DNA of 64,000 bases, from contig NZ_JAJADR010000002.1 in NCBI RefSeq assembly GCF_020447265.1, positions 1-64,000 of the forward strand, written 5' to 3'. Of this stretch, positions 11,101 to 19,900 are shown piece after piece. Positions within the stretch are counted from its first letter, which is position 1. The number at the start of each line of letters is the position of its first letter. The position numbers and the translations under genes were made by a program. Source of the stretch: Hymenobacter lucidus (GTDB lineage Bacteria > Bacteroidota > Bacteroidia > Cytophagales > Hymenobacteraceae). The notes under the pieces are model-generated. The model was given only the letters and a program-made list of their open reading frames with translations, was not told where the DNA came from and did not search any database.

Positions 11101-13902
11101 ACCCAGCTCGATACGGTAGCCGCGCAGCTTTACTTGCTCGTCTTTACGGCCCAGAAATTCCATATTACCCGTAGGCAGCCAGCGGCCCAGGTCGCCGGTG
11201 CGGTAGAGCCGGGCGCCGGCTTCGTCGCTGAAGGCGTCGGCCACGAAGCGCTCCGCCGTAAGCGCGGCCTGGTTCAGGTAGCCACGCGCCACGCCGGCAC
11301 CGCCCACGTACACTTCGCCCGGCACGCCGATACCAACGAGCTGCCGGCGACTATCGAGTACGTAGGCCGTGCTGTTGGCAATAGGCTTGCCGATGGGAAT
11401 AGCCTGCTCCCAGGTTTCGTCGATGGGGTAGCAGAGCGAGAAGGTGGTATTTTCAGTGGGGCCGTAGCCGTTGATGATGCGCAGACCTGGGTAAGCAGCC
11501 CGCACGGCATTGATGTGCTTGGGGGAAAGTTTGTCGCCGCCTACCAACGCATAGTTGAGCTGGCTGAAGATGGCAGGGTCAATATCGACGAGCTGGTTGA
11601 ACCAGGAAGCGGTAAACCACGCCATAGTGATGCGCTGCTCCACAAGGTACTGCTTCAGCTGAGCGGGGTCCAGGAGCTGCTCCTGGGGCAGCAGATGCAG
11701 GGTGCCACCGTTGAGCAGCATACCCCACAGCTCGAACGTGGTGGCATCGAACGACAACGAGCCGGTTTGCAGCAGCTGGTCGTTGGGGCCGAAGGTAATG
11801 TAGTTGGTATCTTTTACCAGCCGCACCACATTCCGGTGCTCGACGAGCACGCCTTTGGGCCGGCCCGTGGAGCCGGAAGTGTACATCACATACGCTAGGT
11901 CGGTAGCCTGGTGCTGCGGTGCCGGCGGCTGCACCGGATACGCAGTCTGCCGCTGCAGGAAGCGGGTTAGCTCGGCCTCATCCAGCACGAGGGCGCAGCC
12001 GCTGTCGGCCAGCATATACTCAACGCGCTCCGCCGGATAGTCAGCATCGATGGGCACGTAGGCGGCACCGGCTTTGAGAATACCCAGCGTGGCAATTGCC
12101 CACCACGCGCTTCGCTCCAGCCGCAGGCCCACCAGGGCATTGGGTTTCAGCGCGTATTCGGTACGCAGGTAGTGCGCCAGCTGATTGGCCTGCTCCTCCA
12201 CCTGCTGGTAAGTCAGCTGCTGATCCTGATACACCAGCGCCACTTGTGTTGGGTGGTGGGCGGCCTGCTCCTCGAAGAGCTCGGTAATGGTTTGGTGCTT
12301 CGGATAGGCCGTGGCAGTAGCGTTGAAATCGACCAGCAGCGTCTGCTTTTCCTGCTCACTTAGGTAGTCCAGCTCCAGCACCGGCTGCTCCGGCGCGGCT
12401 ATGGCAGTCTGGAGCAGTTGCTTGAAATGCTCACCGATACGGATGGCCGTGGCGTGGTCATACAGATCGGTGTTGTACTCTACGCGCAGGTGCAGCTCTC
12501 CCTCTTGCTCCACGAAGTTGAAGGTGAGGTCAAACTTGCTGGTGTGGTCTTCCAGCTTGTCGTAGCCCCGGATAGTCAACTCGTCCACCGTCCGTTCAGC
12601 TCCCTGCCCTTCGTTGTCCTGCAGCACCACCATCACGTCGAACAAGGCATTGCGACTCCCGTTGCGGGGTAGCTGCAGGCCTTCTACGAGCTCATCGAAG
12701 GGAAAATCCTGGTGCTCGTAGGCACCCAGGGTTATGTGCTTCACCTGCCGTACCAACTGCCGGAAACCATCCTCGGCTTCGAACCGGGTACGCAGCGCCA
12801 AGGTATTGACGTACAAGCCAATCTGTTGTTCCAGATCGGCATGCTGGCGGCCAGCAATGGGAATTCCGACGATAATATCCCGCTGGTTGGTATAGCGGTA
12901 GAGCAGGGCCTTGACGCCGGCCAGCAGCCCCATAAATAGGGTGCTTCCCTCCTGCTCACATACTTTTTTCAGCGGCTCGATAATGGCGGCCCCGAGCGGG
13001 GTCGTTACCGCACCGCCCTGGTACGTTTTCAGCACCGGACGAGGCCGGTCGGTGGGCAGCTCCAGCAGCGGCAGGCTGCCTTCGAACTGCTGCAGCCAGT
13101 AGGCGCGGTGCTCCTGCATGCCTGGCGCGCCAAGTTGCTGCTGTTGCCAGGCCGCGTATTCTTTGTAGTGAATGCCCAGCGCAGGCAGCGGGTTTTGCTC
13201 ACCCCGGGTATGGGCGTAGTAGAGGGTCAACAACTCCTGCAGGATGACGTTCATCGACCACCCGTCGCAGATAATGTGGTGCAGTACATAGGTCAGCAGC
13301 CACTTATGATCTTCGAGCTGATAGAGCGTAACGCGCAGCAGCGGACCGGCCGCCAAATCAAAGGGCGTGAGGCAATCCTGCTGCACGGCCTGGTTCAACG
13401 CCACGGTTTGGGACGGGGCCGCGCGCAGGTCGCGGCGCGTAATGCTGAAGCCGGTTTCTTCGGCCGACAGCACGCTCTGCCGGATATCCCCGTTTTCGTC
13501 TTCCCGGAAAACTGTCCGCAGAATTTCGTGGCGCGCCACCAGCGTCTGGAAAGCCGCCTGCAGGCTGGCCTCGTCTACATTGCCTTCGAATACATAGGCG
13601 CCCGGAATGTTGTAGGCCACGTTGCCTTCCTGAAACTGGCTGATAACCCACAGGCGCAGCTGGGCCGCCGACAGCGGGTAGAATTCCTGAGTCGGTACGG
13701 CCGGAATACCGGCGTAAGCGGCCTCCAGCGACTTTTTCAACAGGCTGATAATATCTTCCTTATGCTGCCGCAGCTGGTCGCGCTCCGCCAGGCCGAGGGT
13801 TTTCACGTTGCCGCTCAGCTTGATATTTTCCCCAGAATCGTCGAGGGCAATGCTAATGCCTTTCTGGCGGCAATTCGATAGAATATCTAATACGTCTTTC
13901 AT
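5128..13902 (-). CDS. Nonribosomal peptide synthetase, TubC_N-C-A(Val)-T-C-A[MT]-T-C
   Basis: 2924 residues, starting 26 nt after the previous NRPS. An N-terminal TubC-type docking domain (1-55) is followed by C1 (HHIICDGWS near 208) and A1 (about 530-1020), whose code D-A-F-W-L-G-G-T-F-K is a known valine code. T1 (near 1062) is followed by C2 (HHIISDGTS near 1245). A2 begins near 1575 and is interrupted after LKAGGAYVPLD (motif a2) by a SAM-dependent methyltransferase (about 1705-1965, motif I VLEIGCASGLT near 1780). It resumes at motif a3 (YTSGSTGKPKG near 2004) and ends near 2340; its code reads D-I-F-D-F-G-M-V-F-K, which I cannot assign. T2 is near 2392. A final complete C3 (HHIISDGWS near 2587) ends the protein with an acidic tail (SEEELINDLDL) that may dock to the next enzyme. 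Interrupted a2-a3 domains such as KtzH and TioN methylate side chains, so O- or S-methylation is more likely than N-methylation. Confidence 0.97.
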   Translation of the reverse strand: MKDVLDILSNCRQKGISIALDDSGENIKLSGNVKTLGLAERDQLRQHKEDIISLLKKSLEAAYAGIPAVPTQEFYPLSAAQLRLWVISQFQEGNVAYNIPGAYVFEGNVDEASLQAAFQTLVARHEILRTVFREDENGDIRQSVLSAEETGFSITRRDLRAAPSQTVALNQAVQQDCLTPFDLAAGPLLRVTLYQLEDHKWLLTYVLHHIICDGWSMNVILQELLTLYYAHTRGEQNPLPALGIHYKEYAAWQQQQLGAPGMQEHRAYWLQQFEGSLPLLELPTDRPRPVLKTYQGGAVTTPLGAAIIEPLKKVCEQEGSTLFMGLLAGVKALLYRYTNQRDIIVGIPIAGRQHADLEQQIGLYVNTLALRTRFEAEDGFRQLVRQVKHITLGAYEHQDFPFDELVEGLQLPRNGSRNALFDVMVVLQDNEGQGAERTVDELTIRGYDKLEDHTSKFDLTFNFVEQEGELHLRVEYNTDLYDHATAIRIGEHFKQLLQTAIAAPEQPVLELDYLSEQEKQTLLVDFNATATAYPKHQTITELFEEQAAHHPTQVALVYQDQQLTYQQVEEQANQLAHYLRTEYALKPNALVGLRLERSAWWAIATLGILKAGAAYVPIDADYPAERVEYMLADSGCALVLDEAELTRFLQRQTAYPVQPPAPQHQATDLAYVMYTSGSTGRPKGVLVEHRNVVRLVKDTNYITFGPNDQLLQTGSLSFDATTFELWGMLLNGGTLHLLPQEQLLDPAQLKQYLVEQRITMAWFTASWFNQLVDIDPAIFSQLNYALVGGDKLSPKHINAVRAAYPGLRIINGYGPTENTTFSLCYPIDETWEQAIPIGKPIANSTAYVLDSRRQLVGIGVPGEVYVGGAGVARGYLNQAALTAERFVADAFSDEAGARLYRTGDLGRWLPTGNMEFLGRKDEQVKLRGYRIELGEIENVLQSHPQIDSAVVLVKTVAGEQSLWAYVVSHQELALEPLRAYLSEQLPAYMLPQAYVQLPALPLTSNGKVDRQQLLQLPGEVLAAGVVYQAPRNAVEAALAEIWAEILGKEQIGVKDNFFDLGGHSLKAMRLINQVRQHFAVKLDLKKIFTHAVLEQQALLISAADQATYTSIQPAPAKEYYALSSAQKRVYFLQELAPESTSYNMPLVTYLGRTVDKKKLVSALTQLIERHDSLRTSFIKVQGVASQRVHAQVPFVLDEHECAPEELEAYLQAYLRAFDLTQAPLLRSSLINIQGLGYAWVVDIHHIISDGTSQEVLISDFFQLYQGQQLPPLPLQYRDFSEWQNEQLESGQFEAQKEYWLSEFAGSLPKLNFPSDRARPAHFSFEGSSYQFLLGPELTQQVRRFGQQHQGTLQMSLLAALNVVLHLYTGQEDLVVGCGIAGRRHPDLDRIVGMFVNTLAIRNQPMGSKTFVDFYREVASQCLVAYDNQDIQFENLVDWLKVERDPARNPVFDVSMVVQNFATSTADKSILLAGNEFESVQADILSRWKGPETAKFDMTWFVTEQQDDIAINLEYYSAIYDLATIQRLVEHFKTVLQQALSQPATLLSAIKMVSADEEQQLLQRYVTAPASFQGSAATLHDVFAEQSRLYPDQVAAVDESGSFTYRQLNERSDQLANFLTESLHLAPESRVGVLQSRNADLLVSILGILKAGGAYVPLDSNYPEERLLFMLEDAGIEVLLTEKDQIEFANRLQWRLTPLKSLICIDSADLYNERGLLRNDLMRKDLWDHVGTTATDAISGGGWMSSYTGAYLSEEEMQEYSENAFLKLKPHLHAGMKVLEIGCASGLTMFQIAPHVGAYHGTDLSSSILANTQQEVDAKGYRHITLSCLPAHEIDQLDDSGFDLVIINSVIQSFDGHNYLRRVLTKVIDKMNPTGLLFLGDIMDEDRRLDLISSLTEFAREHAAEGYRTKTDLSAELFVSRAYLDDLIADQIGIAAISYTDKIYTIANELTDFRYDALMRIDRNQTSGNLVKHKQQFDLGHIRRYAGTLAPTLVESTSLAYIIYTSGSTGKPKGVMIEHRNIVSFLGSCRARFLHGQTISLPAVASYAFDISLFQLFFPCLSGGTVLLLPDASVKDIPALAEQLKGVNSFDSVPALASQVVNHIRTTSSAGDYLALTDLFIGGDAVPTHVLEGMRELFPNARINVMYGPTETSVFVSIMQYSKDEHSFRGTVIGTPNQNAAIYITNEQQHLLPVGVIGEICIGGAGVARGYLNQPALTAEKFVADPFRAGERLYRTGDLGRWLANGTVEFMGRKDDQVKIRGYRIELGEIENAIRRYPAVQAAAVLAKINRSGDNELVAYLVSSAPITTSDIRTHLGKTLPTYMVPSQFVSLDHLPLTVNGKVDRKKLPDPEGLGLESGVTYVAPRNETEEKLQLIWQELLGKESIGMKDNFFDLGGHSLKATRLSSQVHKVFEAKVELKDLFANPILEDQAQLIRRAATAAFSVIPQAGPQPSYQLSSSQYRLWITSQLEEGSGTYNMPAAYVFEGSLNQDALERSLQTLLERHEILRTVFREDEDGDVRQFINPIDAHGFCLTYPDLRGADETEITELVQAEFQQPFDLEAGPLLRGSLVQIEEQMWVFVYVMHHIISDGWSMEVLIRELLQLYGAYAQNQPAQLPTLRIQYKDFAAWQQQQLQAADVQTHRAYWLEQFEGPLPVAQLPTDKPRPEYKSYEGATIEKVLPAELSKGFKAVSREQGATLFMGLLAAVNTLLFHYNRQEDSIIGSPIAGRQHPELENQIGFYLNMLPLRTRFSGENSFRELLENIKVVTLGAYEHQAYPFNELVGELNLRRDLSRNVLMDVTVVLQNTADGPVEAPDNLVGLKITGYEKSQSLTSEFDISFDFEEADDTIKAKIIYNTALFKHTTILRLADHLEYLLAAIVTNPAMTITQLGHLAYTQANLLSPPPSTLVYSAPSEEELINDLDL
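6700..6732. repeat. 33-nt exact repeat over a carrier-protein site (copy 2 of 3)
   Basis: Identical to 1575-1607 and 10702-10734. It covers the attachment serine region of the second carrier domain of the 5128-13902 NRPS. Confidence 0.8.
10702..10734. repeat. 33-nt exact repeat over a carrier-protein site (copy 3 of 3)
   Basis: Identical to 1575-1607 and 6700-6732. It covers the attachment serine region of the first carrier domain of the 5128-13902 NRPS. Confidence 0.8.
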
Positions 13903-13928
13903 GCTTTATATCTGGTACAGCTTGCTAA

Positions 13929-16900
13929 CTATAGGATTATTTCGTCTTCACCCTCGACCACCACTTCACTCCCGGCTTCCATCCACTTCACCATTTCAAC
14001 ATAGTTGGAGAGGTGCTCGATAGTTGGATCAATGAACAGGTTTTTCAGGTCGATTTTCACGCCGTACACCTCGTGGATGCGGGAAATGACGCGGGTTGCT
14101 TTCAGGCTATGGCCGCCTAAGTCAAAGAAATTATCCTGAATACCGATGTTGTTGCGCTCCAGCACCTCTTCCCAAATCGTGATGATCTGCTGGTCGATGT
14201 CATTGCGGTACGGCACGGGCTCGGCCAGGCTTTGGGCGGCTTCTTCGGGCTTTGGCAGCGCCGTTTTGTCCAGCTTGCCATTTGAGTTGAGCGGGAAAGC
14301 CGGCACAGCAATCAAGAAAGCGGGCACCATATAGGCCGGCAGCAACTCCTTCAACTGCTGCCGCAGCCGGGTCGGATTTGTGTCGTCGTCGTGAATGAAA
14401 TAGGCGGCCAGCTCCACTTCCCCGCCCGAGTTTTTGGTGGGCAGCACCACCGCGTCGGTTACGCCCGGCTGGCTGGCAATGGTTTTTTCGACTTCGGCCA
14501 ACTCAATACGGTGCCCCCGAATCTTGACCTGGTCATCCTTGCGGCCGATGTACTCGATGTCGCCGGAGGGCAGAATGCGGGCGTAATCGCCCGAGCGGTA
14601 GAGTTTGCCGGGACCCGAGGGGTTGTTGATAAAGCGCTGCTCGGTTAGCTCGGGCTTGTTGAGGTAGCCCCGGGCCACGCCGGCTCCACCCACGCACAGC
14701 TCCCCGATAACGCCCACCGGCACCTGCTGCAGGTCCTGATCCAGAATGTAGCAGCTCAAGGTCGGAATCGGCAGCCCCACGTTGCTGCGGTTGGCATCTA
14801 TTTCCTCCAGCGTAATTTCCTTGTAGGTCACGTGCACAGTCGTTTCGGTGATGCCGTACATGTTGACAATGCGGCAGGCCGGGAAAGCCTGGTGCCATTC
14901 GCGCAGAATGGCCGGCATCAGTGCCTCGCCCCCGAAGATGAGGTAACGCACCGGCAGTGGCAGCTGGGTTAGCCGGGCCTGGTTCGTTTGTACCAGGCTG
15001 CGGAAGGCCGTGGGCGTCTGATTCAGTACCGTGATGCGCTGCTGATGCAGAAAGTCGTAGAAAGCCGTGCTGTCCTGGGCTATTTCCTTGGGCACCATCA
15101 CTACCGTACCCGCCTTGAGCAGAGCCCCGTACATTTCCCAGACGGAAAAGTCGAAACAGTAGGAATGAAACAGTGACCACCGGTCGTCGGGCGTGAAATC
15201 GAACAGATCCTGCTCGTTGAAAAGCAGCCGCGTCACGTTTTCGTGCTCGATCAGCACGCCCTTGGGCAGGCCGGTGGTGCCCGACGTGTAAATCACGTAG
15301 GCCAGGTCGTGGGGCTGCACAGCGGCGCAATACGCTGCGCCGGAATAGTCGAGCGAGGTAACGTCGATGAACACTCTATCGGCCCATTGCTCCCGCACGT
15401 CGGCCCGGGGCTCGGTGTCATGCAATACAAGGCGGCTGGCACTGTCTTCGAGGATGTAGTTGATGCGGGCCGCCGGATAGTCGGGGTCGACGGGCACGTA
15501 GGCGGCGCCGGCCTTCAGCACCGCCAGAATAGCCACTATCATCCATTCGCTGCGGCTGAAATGCAGTACCACGAGGTCCTGGGGCTGTACGCCGTGCTCC
15601 TGCACCAGTTGGCGAGCCAATTGTCCGCTACGCATATCCAGGTCGCGGAAGCTGAGCTGCTGCTCGCCGACCACCAGGGCCGTGCGGTCGGGGTAGGCCT
15701 GCACGGCCCGGGCGAAGAGGCTCACGATGGTAGCAGTCTGGTCGTAGCGCACCTGGGTCTGGTCGGCCTTGGAGGCCAGCAGCGCCACCTCGCCGGCATC
15801 GAGCAGGCTGATGTCCTTCACGGCAATGGCCGGCTGGGCGGCCACCTGCGCAAACAGTCGGCTGAGGTGGGCCGTCAGGCGCTCTACCGTGTCTTTCCGG
15901 AACAGGCTGGTGTTGTATTCTACTCCGAGCGCCAAGCCTGCCGGGGTTTCTTCGAACGTAAAGGTCAGATCGTATTTAGCCGTGCCGCTGGGCAGCGGCA
16001 GCGGCTCGAACTGCAGACCGGGCAGCACCTGCCACTTGCTGCTGTGGGGCCGCTCGTCGATATTCTGCAGCACCACCATCACGTCGAACAGCGGTGAGCG
16101 GGACAGATTCCGCTTCAGGCCCAGGCTTTCGACCAGCAACTCGAAAGGATACGCTTGGAACTCAAATGCCTGCAGAATAGCCTCCCTTTCCTGCCGCAGC
16201 AGGACCTCGAAGCTGGCTTCGCCGGCCAGCTGGGTCCGGATGGGCAGCGTGTTGACGTAAAAGCCAATCTGGTCCTGCAGCTGGTGCTGCTCGCGGCCCG
16301 CCACAGGCGTACCTACCACGATGTCGTTTTGGTTGGCGTATTTTTTCAGCAGCACTTTCACCCCCGTCATCAGGGTCGTGAACAGCGTGACGCCGGCCTG
16401 GGCCGCCACCTGCCGGATGCTGCGGGAAGCAGCGGGCGAAAATTGGAACGAATGCACCGAGCCCTGGTAGGTTTTGAGCTCCGGCCGGTGAAAATCGGTG
16501 GGCAGCTCCAAGGTGGGTACCGCATCAGCAAAGGCATTTTGCCAGAAGGCACTGTATTCACCGAGCCGCTCACCGGTGAGCTGGCCGCGCTGCCACACCG
16601 CATAATCCTTGTATTGCAGCTCTAGGGGCGGCAGTGCGCCATTTCCACCCGTCACTAGGTTCTGATAAGCTGCCACCACATGCTTGTACAGCACCACCAC
16701 CGACCATCCGTCGCTGATCAGGTGGTGCATGTGGAACGAGAGCAGCTGCCCGCTGCGGGTAGTGAGCAGGAAGCAGCTGAGCAGCGGGCCTTTGGCAAGG
16801 TCGAAGCTCTGCTGCCATTTGCCGTGCAGAAACGCTTCTTCCTCCTTTGGTGTCATGGCCCGGTCAAGCCGGATTTCCTCAATCGAAAACGCAGACGCCG

Positions 16901-19900
16901 CCGCGGGCAGAATTACCTGCACCGGCTGGCCCTCGCGCTCGTCGAAAACGGTGCGCAGACTTTCGTGGCGCGCTATTACCTGCCGGAATGCTTGTTCGAG
17001 CTTGAGCAAATCCAGTTGGCCCCGCACCCGGAAAGCGGCGGGCATATGGTAGGCCGTAGAAGCTTCCTCAAACCCGGTCAGCACCCACAGCCTCTCCTGG
17101 GAGAAGGAAATCGGGTAATAGGGCCGAGCTTCCGCCAGCTGAATTACGGCAGTGGCGGCCGGCGCTTTGGCGGCAATGATGCCCGCCTGCGCCTCGATAG
17201 TCAGGGACGTAAACACTTCGTTGAGGGTCAGCTTTTTGCCGAATTCCCTCAAAATCAAAGACCGAAGCCGGGTAGCTTTCAGACTGTCGCCGCCCATTTC
17301 GAAGAAGTTCTGGGTGATACCCAACGTGGGCGCGTGCAGCACTTCCTGCCAGATGGCCAGCAGGCGGCGTTGCTCCTCGTTGGCGGGCGGCACGATGCTG
17401 CTGGCCTCCACTAGGCCGGCTATGGGGTCGGGCAGCTGGGCTTTGTCTACTTTGCCATTGCTGTTCAGCGGAATTTCGTCCAGGGCTACCCAGTAGGCCG
17501 GCACCATGTAGGCCGGCAGCCGACTACCCAGATACTCTTTCAGGGCCGCGCTGCTCAGGCTGTCGTCGCCCATCCAGTAGGCCACAATCTGATGCTCACC
17601 GGCCATTTCGCGCACCATTACCACGGCCGTAGCCACCTGCGGGTGCAGCTCCAACTGATACTGAATTTCGCCCAGTTCGATGCGGTAGCCGCGCACTTTC
17701 ACCTGGTCGTCTTTGCGCCCAATAAACTCCACCATGCCATCGGGCAGCCACTTGCCCACGTCGCCGGTGCGGTACATCGTCAGACCGGGCACCCACGGGT
17801 TGGCCAGAAACCGCTCGGCGGTCAGCTCAGGCTTGTTGAAGTAGCCTTTGGCCACGGAAAGTCCGCTCAGGTATATTTCGCCCTCCACGCCTTCCGGCAC
17901 CAGGTTGCGGTATTCATCCAGAATGTAAAGCTGCGTGTAGCCCACGGCCCGGCCTATCGGGATGAACGGATAATCGTCGGCTTCGAAGCGGTAAATGGTG
18001 CTGTAGGTCGTATCCTCGGTGGGGCCGTACAGGTTGCGGGTTTCGATGCGGGCAAAGTCCAGCTCGGTTTTGATTCGTTTCGGAATCGGCTCCCCCGCCA
18101 TGTTGAGGGCCACTACGTTGCGCCAGCTGATTTTCTGGTCGAGCAGGTTGCGCACAACCGACGGTACCGTATTGAGCAGGATTTTCTCGTCCTGGTCCAC
18201 AAACTCAGGGATTTCCAGAGCCGAGTCCAGCAGGCGGATGGTCTTGCCCTGCAGCAGCGGAAAGAAGAACTCGAACACCGACAGATCGAAGCAGTAGGAC
18301 GTGGCGGCATACAGCACGTCGAACGGTGTGTGCGCAAATTCCTCGGCCGCCCATTTCAGAAAGGCAATGGTGTTGCGGTGGCATATTTCTACGCCTTTGG
18401 GTTTACCCGTCGAGCCGGACGTGTAAATCAAATAGGCCGTTTGCTCCCGCAGATCCTCGCCGGAAGGGGCAGCAGTAGCGGTGGTTTTGGGCAGCTGCCG
18501 CAGTTCTTCGAGGTGGATGATACGACCGGTATAGCCTTCGGGCACCATGTCCAGCCCGGTTTCATCTACAATCAACAGGGGCAGTTGGGCATCGGTAATA
18601 ATATATTCCACCCGTGAAGCCGGGTATTTGGTATCAATTGGGACATAAGCCGCGCCGGCCTTCATGATGCCCAGGATGCTGCTGATAATCCACTCCGAGC
18701 GACCCATCAACAGCCCCACAAAGCGCGTGCTGCTGCCCGTTAAAATAGACGACAGGTAAGCCGCAATCTGGTCGGAGCGGCGGGCCAGCTGCGCGTATGA
18801 TATCGTAGTGTCCTTGGTCAGAATAGCCGGGTGCTGCGCATAGTGCACAAACGACTCGGCCAATAATTCCTGAATGCTGGCTTCCGTTATTTCCCCAATC
18901 GGTTGGTTAAAGGCCGTTAAAATCCGGTGCTTTTCGGCCGTTGTGGCCAGCTCAATGGCGCTTAGCGGCTGCTCGGGCGCAGCGAGAACCTGCGAAATAA
19001 TATGGGTGTAGGCCTCGAAAAACCGGGCTATTCGCGCCTTGCTGAACAGCTTGGCCGAGTACTCAATTTCCAGGTAAAACTTGCCGCCCGGCTCGAAGTC
19101 GAAATTAAACGTCAAGTCAAATTTGGATGGCCGGCGCTCCTCACTGCTCTGGCCGGCCGAATACAGATACGTATCGAGCAAACCTATTTCGAACCCTATC
19201 TGCTTGTTGGAATCGATGCTGCCGTAGCCGGTGGAGGCGCTCTGCAGCACCATCATCACATCGAACAGCGGACTGCGCCCCGTATCCCGCCGGATGTCCT
19301 GATCCTCGATGATTTTATCGAAGGGATAATCCTGAAATTCGAAGGACCGCACGGAATGCTCCGACACTTTTTGCAGAAACTCCAGGAAAGAATATTCGCC
19401 ACTCAGCTCGGCCCGTAACGGCAGGGTATTGACGTAGAGGCCAACCTGATTTTCAAGGTCGAAATGGTTGCGCCCCGACACCGGCGTACCAATAACGGTG
19501 TCTTTCTGACCCGATAATTTGAACAGCAGAATGTGCAGCGCCGAGCGAAAGAACGCGAAGGGCGTAACCTGGTTTTGCTTGCAAAAAGCCAGGATCTGGT
19601 CGTACTGCGCCGGCGCCGGATAAAACTTGGACAGGCCGCCATCGAAGGTTTTTATGGCGGGCCGGGCGTAGTCGGCCGGCAAATTCAGGGGCGCCGGGCT
19701 GGTCTGAAACTGGCTTTTCCAGAAGCTATGGGCCTCGGTGCCGCGCGCACCATTAATACGCTGCAACAGCCACTGCGTGTAGTCTTTGTACTGAATGCGC
19801 AACGGGGCAGCAACCGGCACCGGCCCGTTATTTTTGCCGAGCTCCGCATAATAACGCAGCACCTCTGCTACCATCAGCCCAATCGACCAACCGTCGCTAA

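Noticed and set aside
180..13881. Long plus-strand open frames opposite the NRPS genes (e.g. 180-1445, 1461-2786, 5977-6651, 13108-13881)
   Set aside because: They lie antisense to conserved NRPS domains, show no family features, and are expected from GC-rich codon use.
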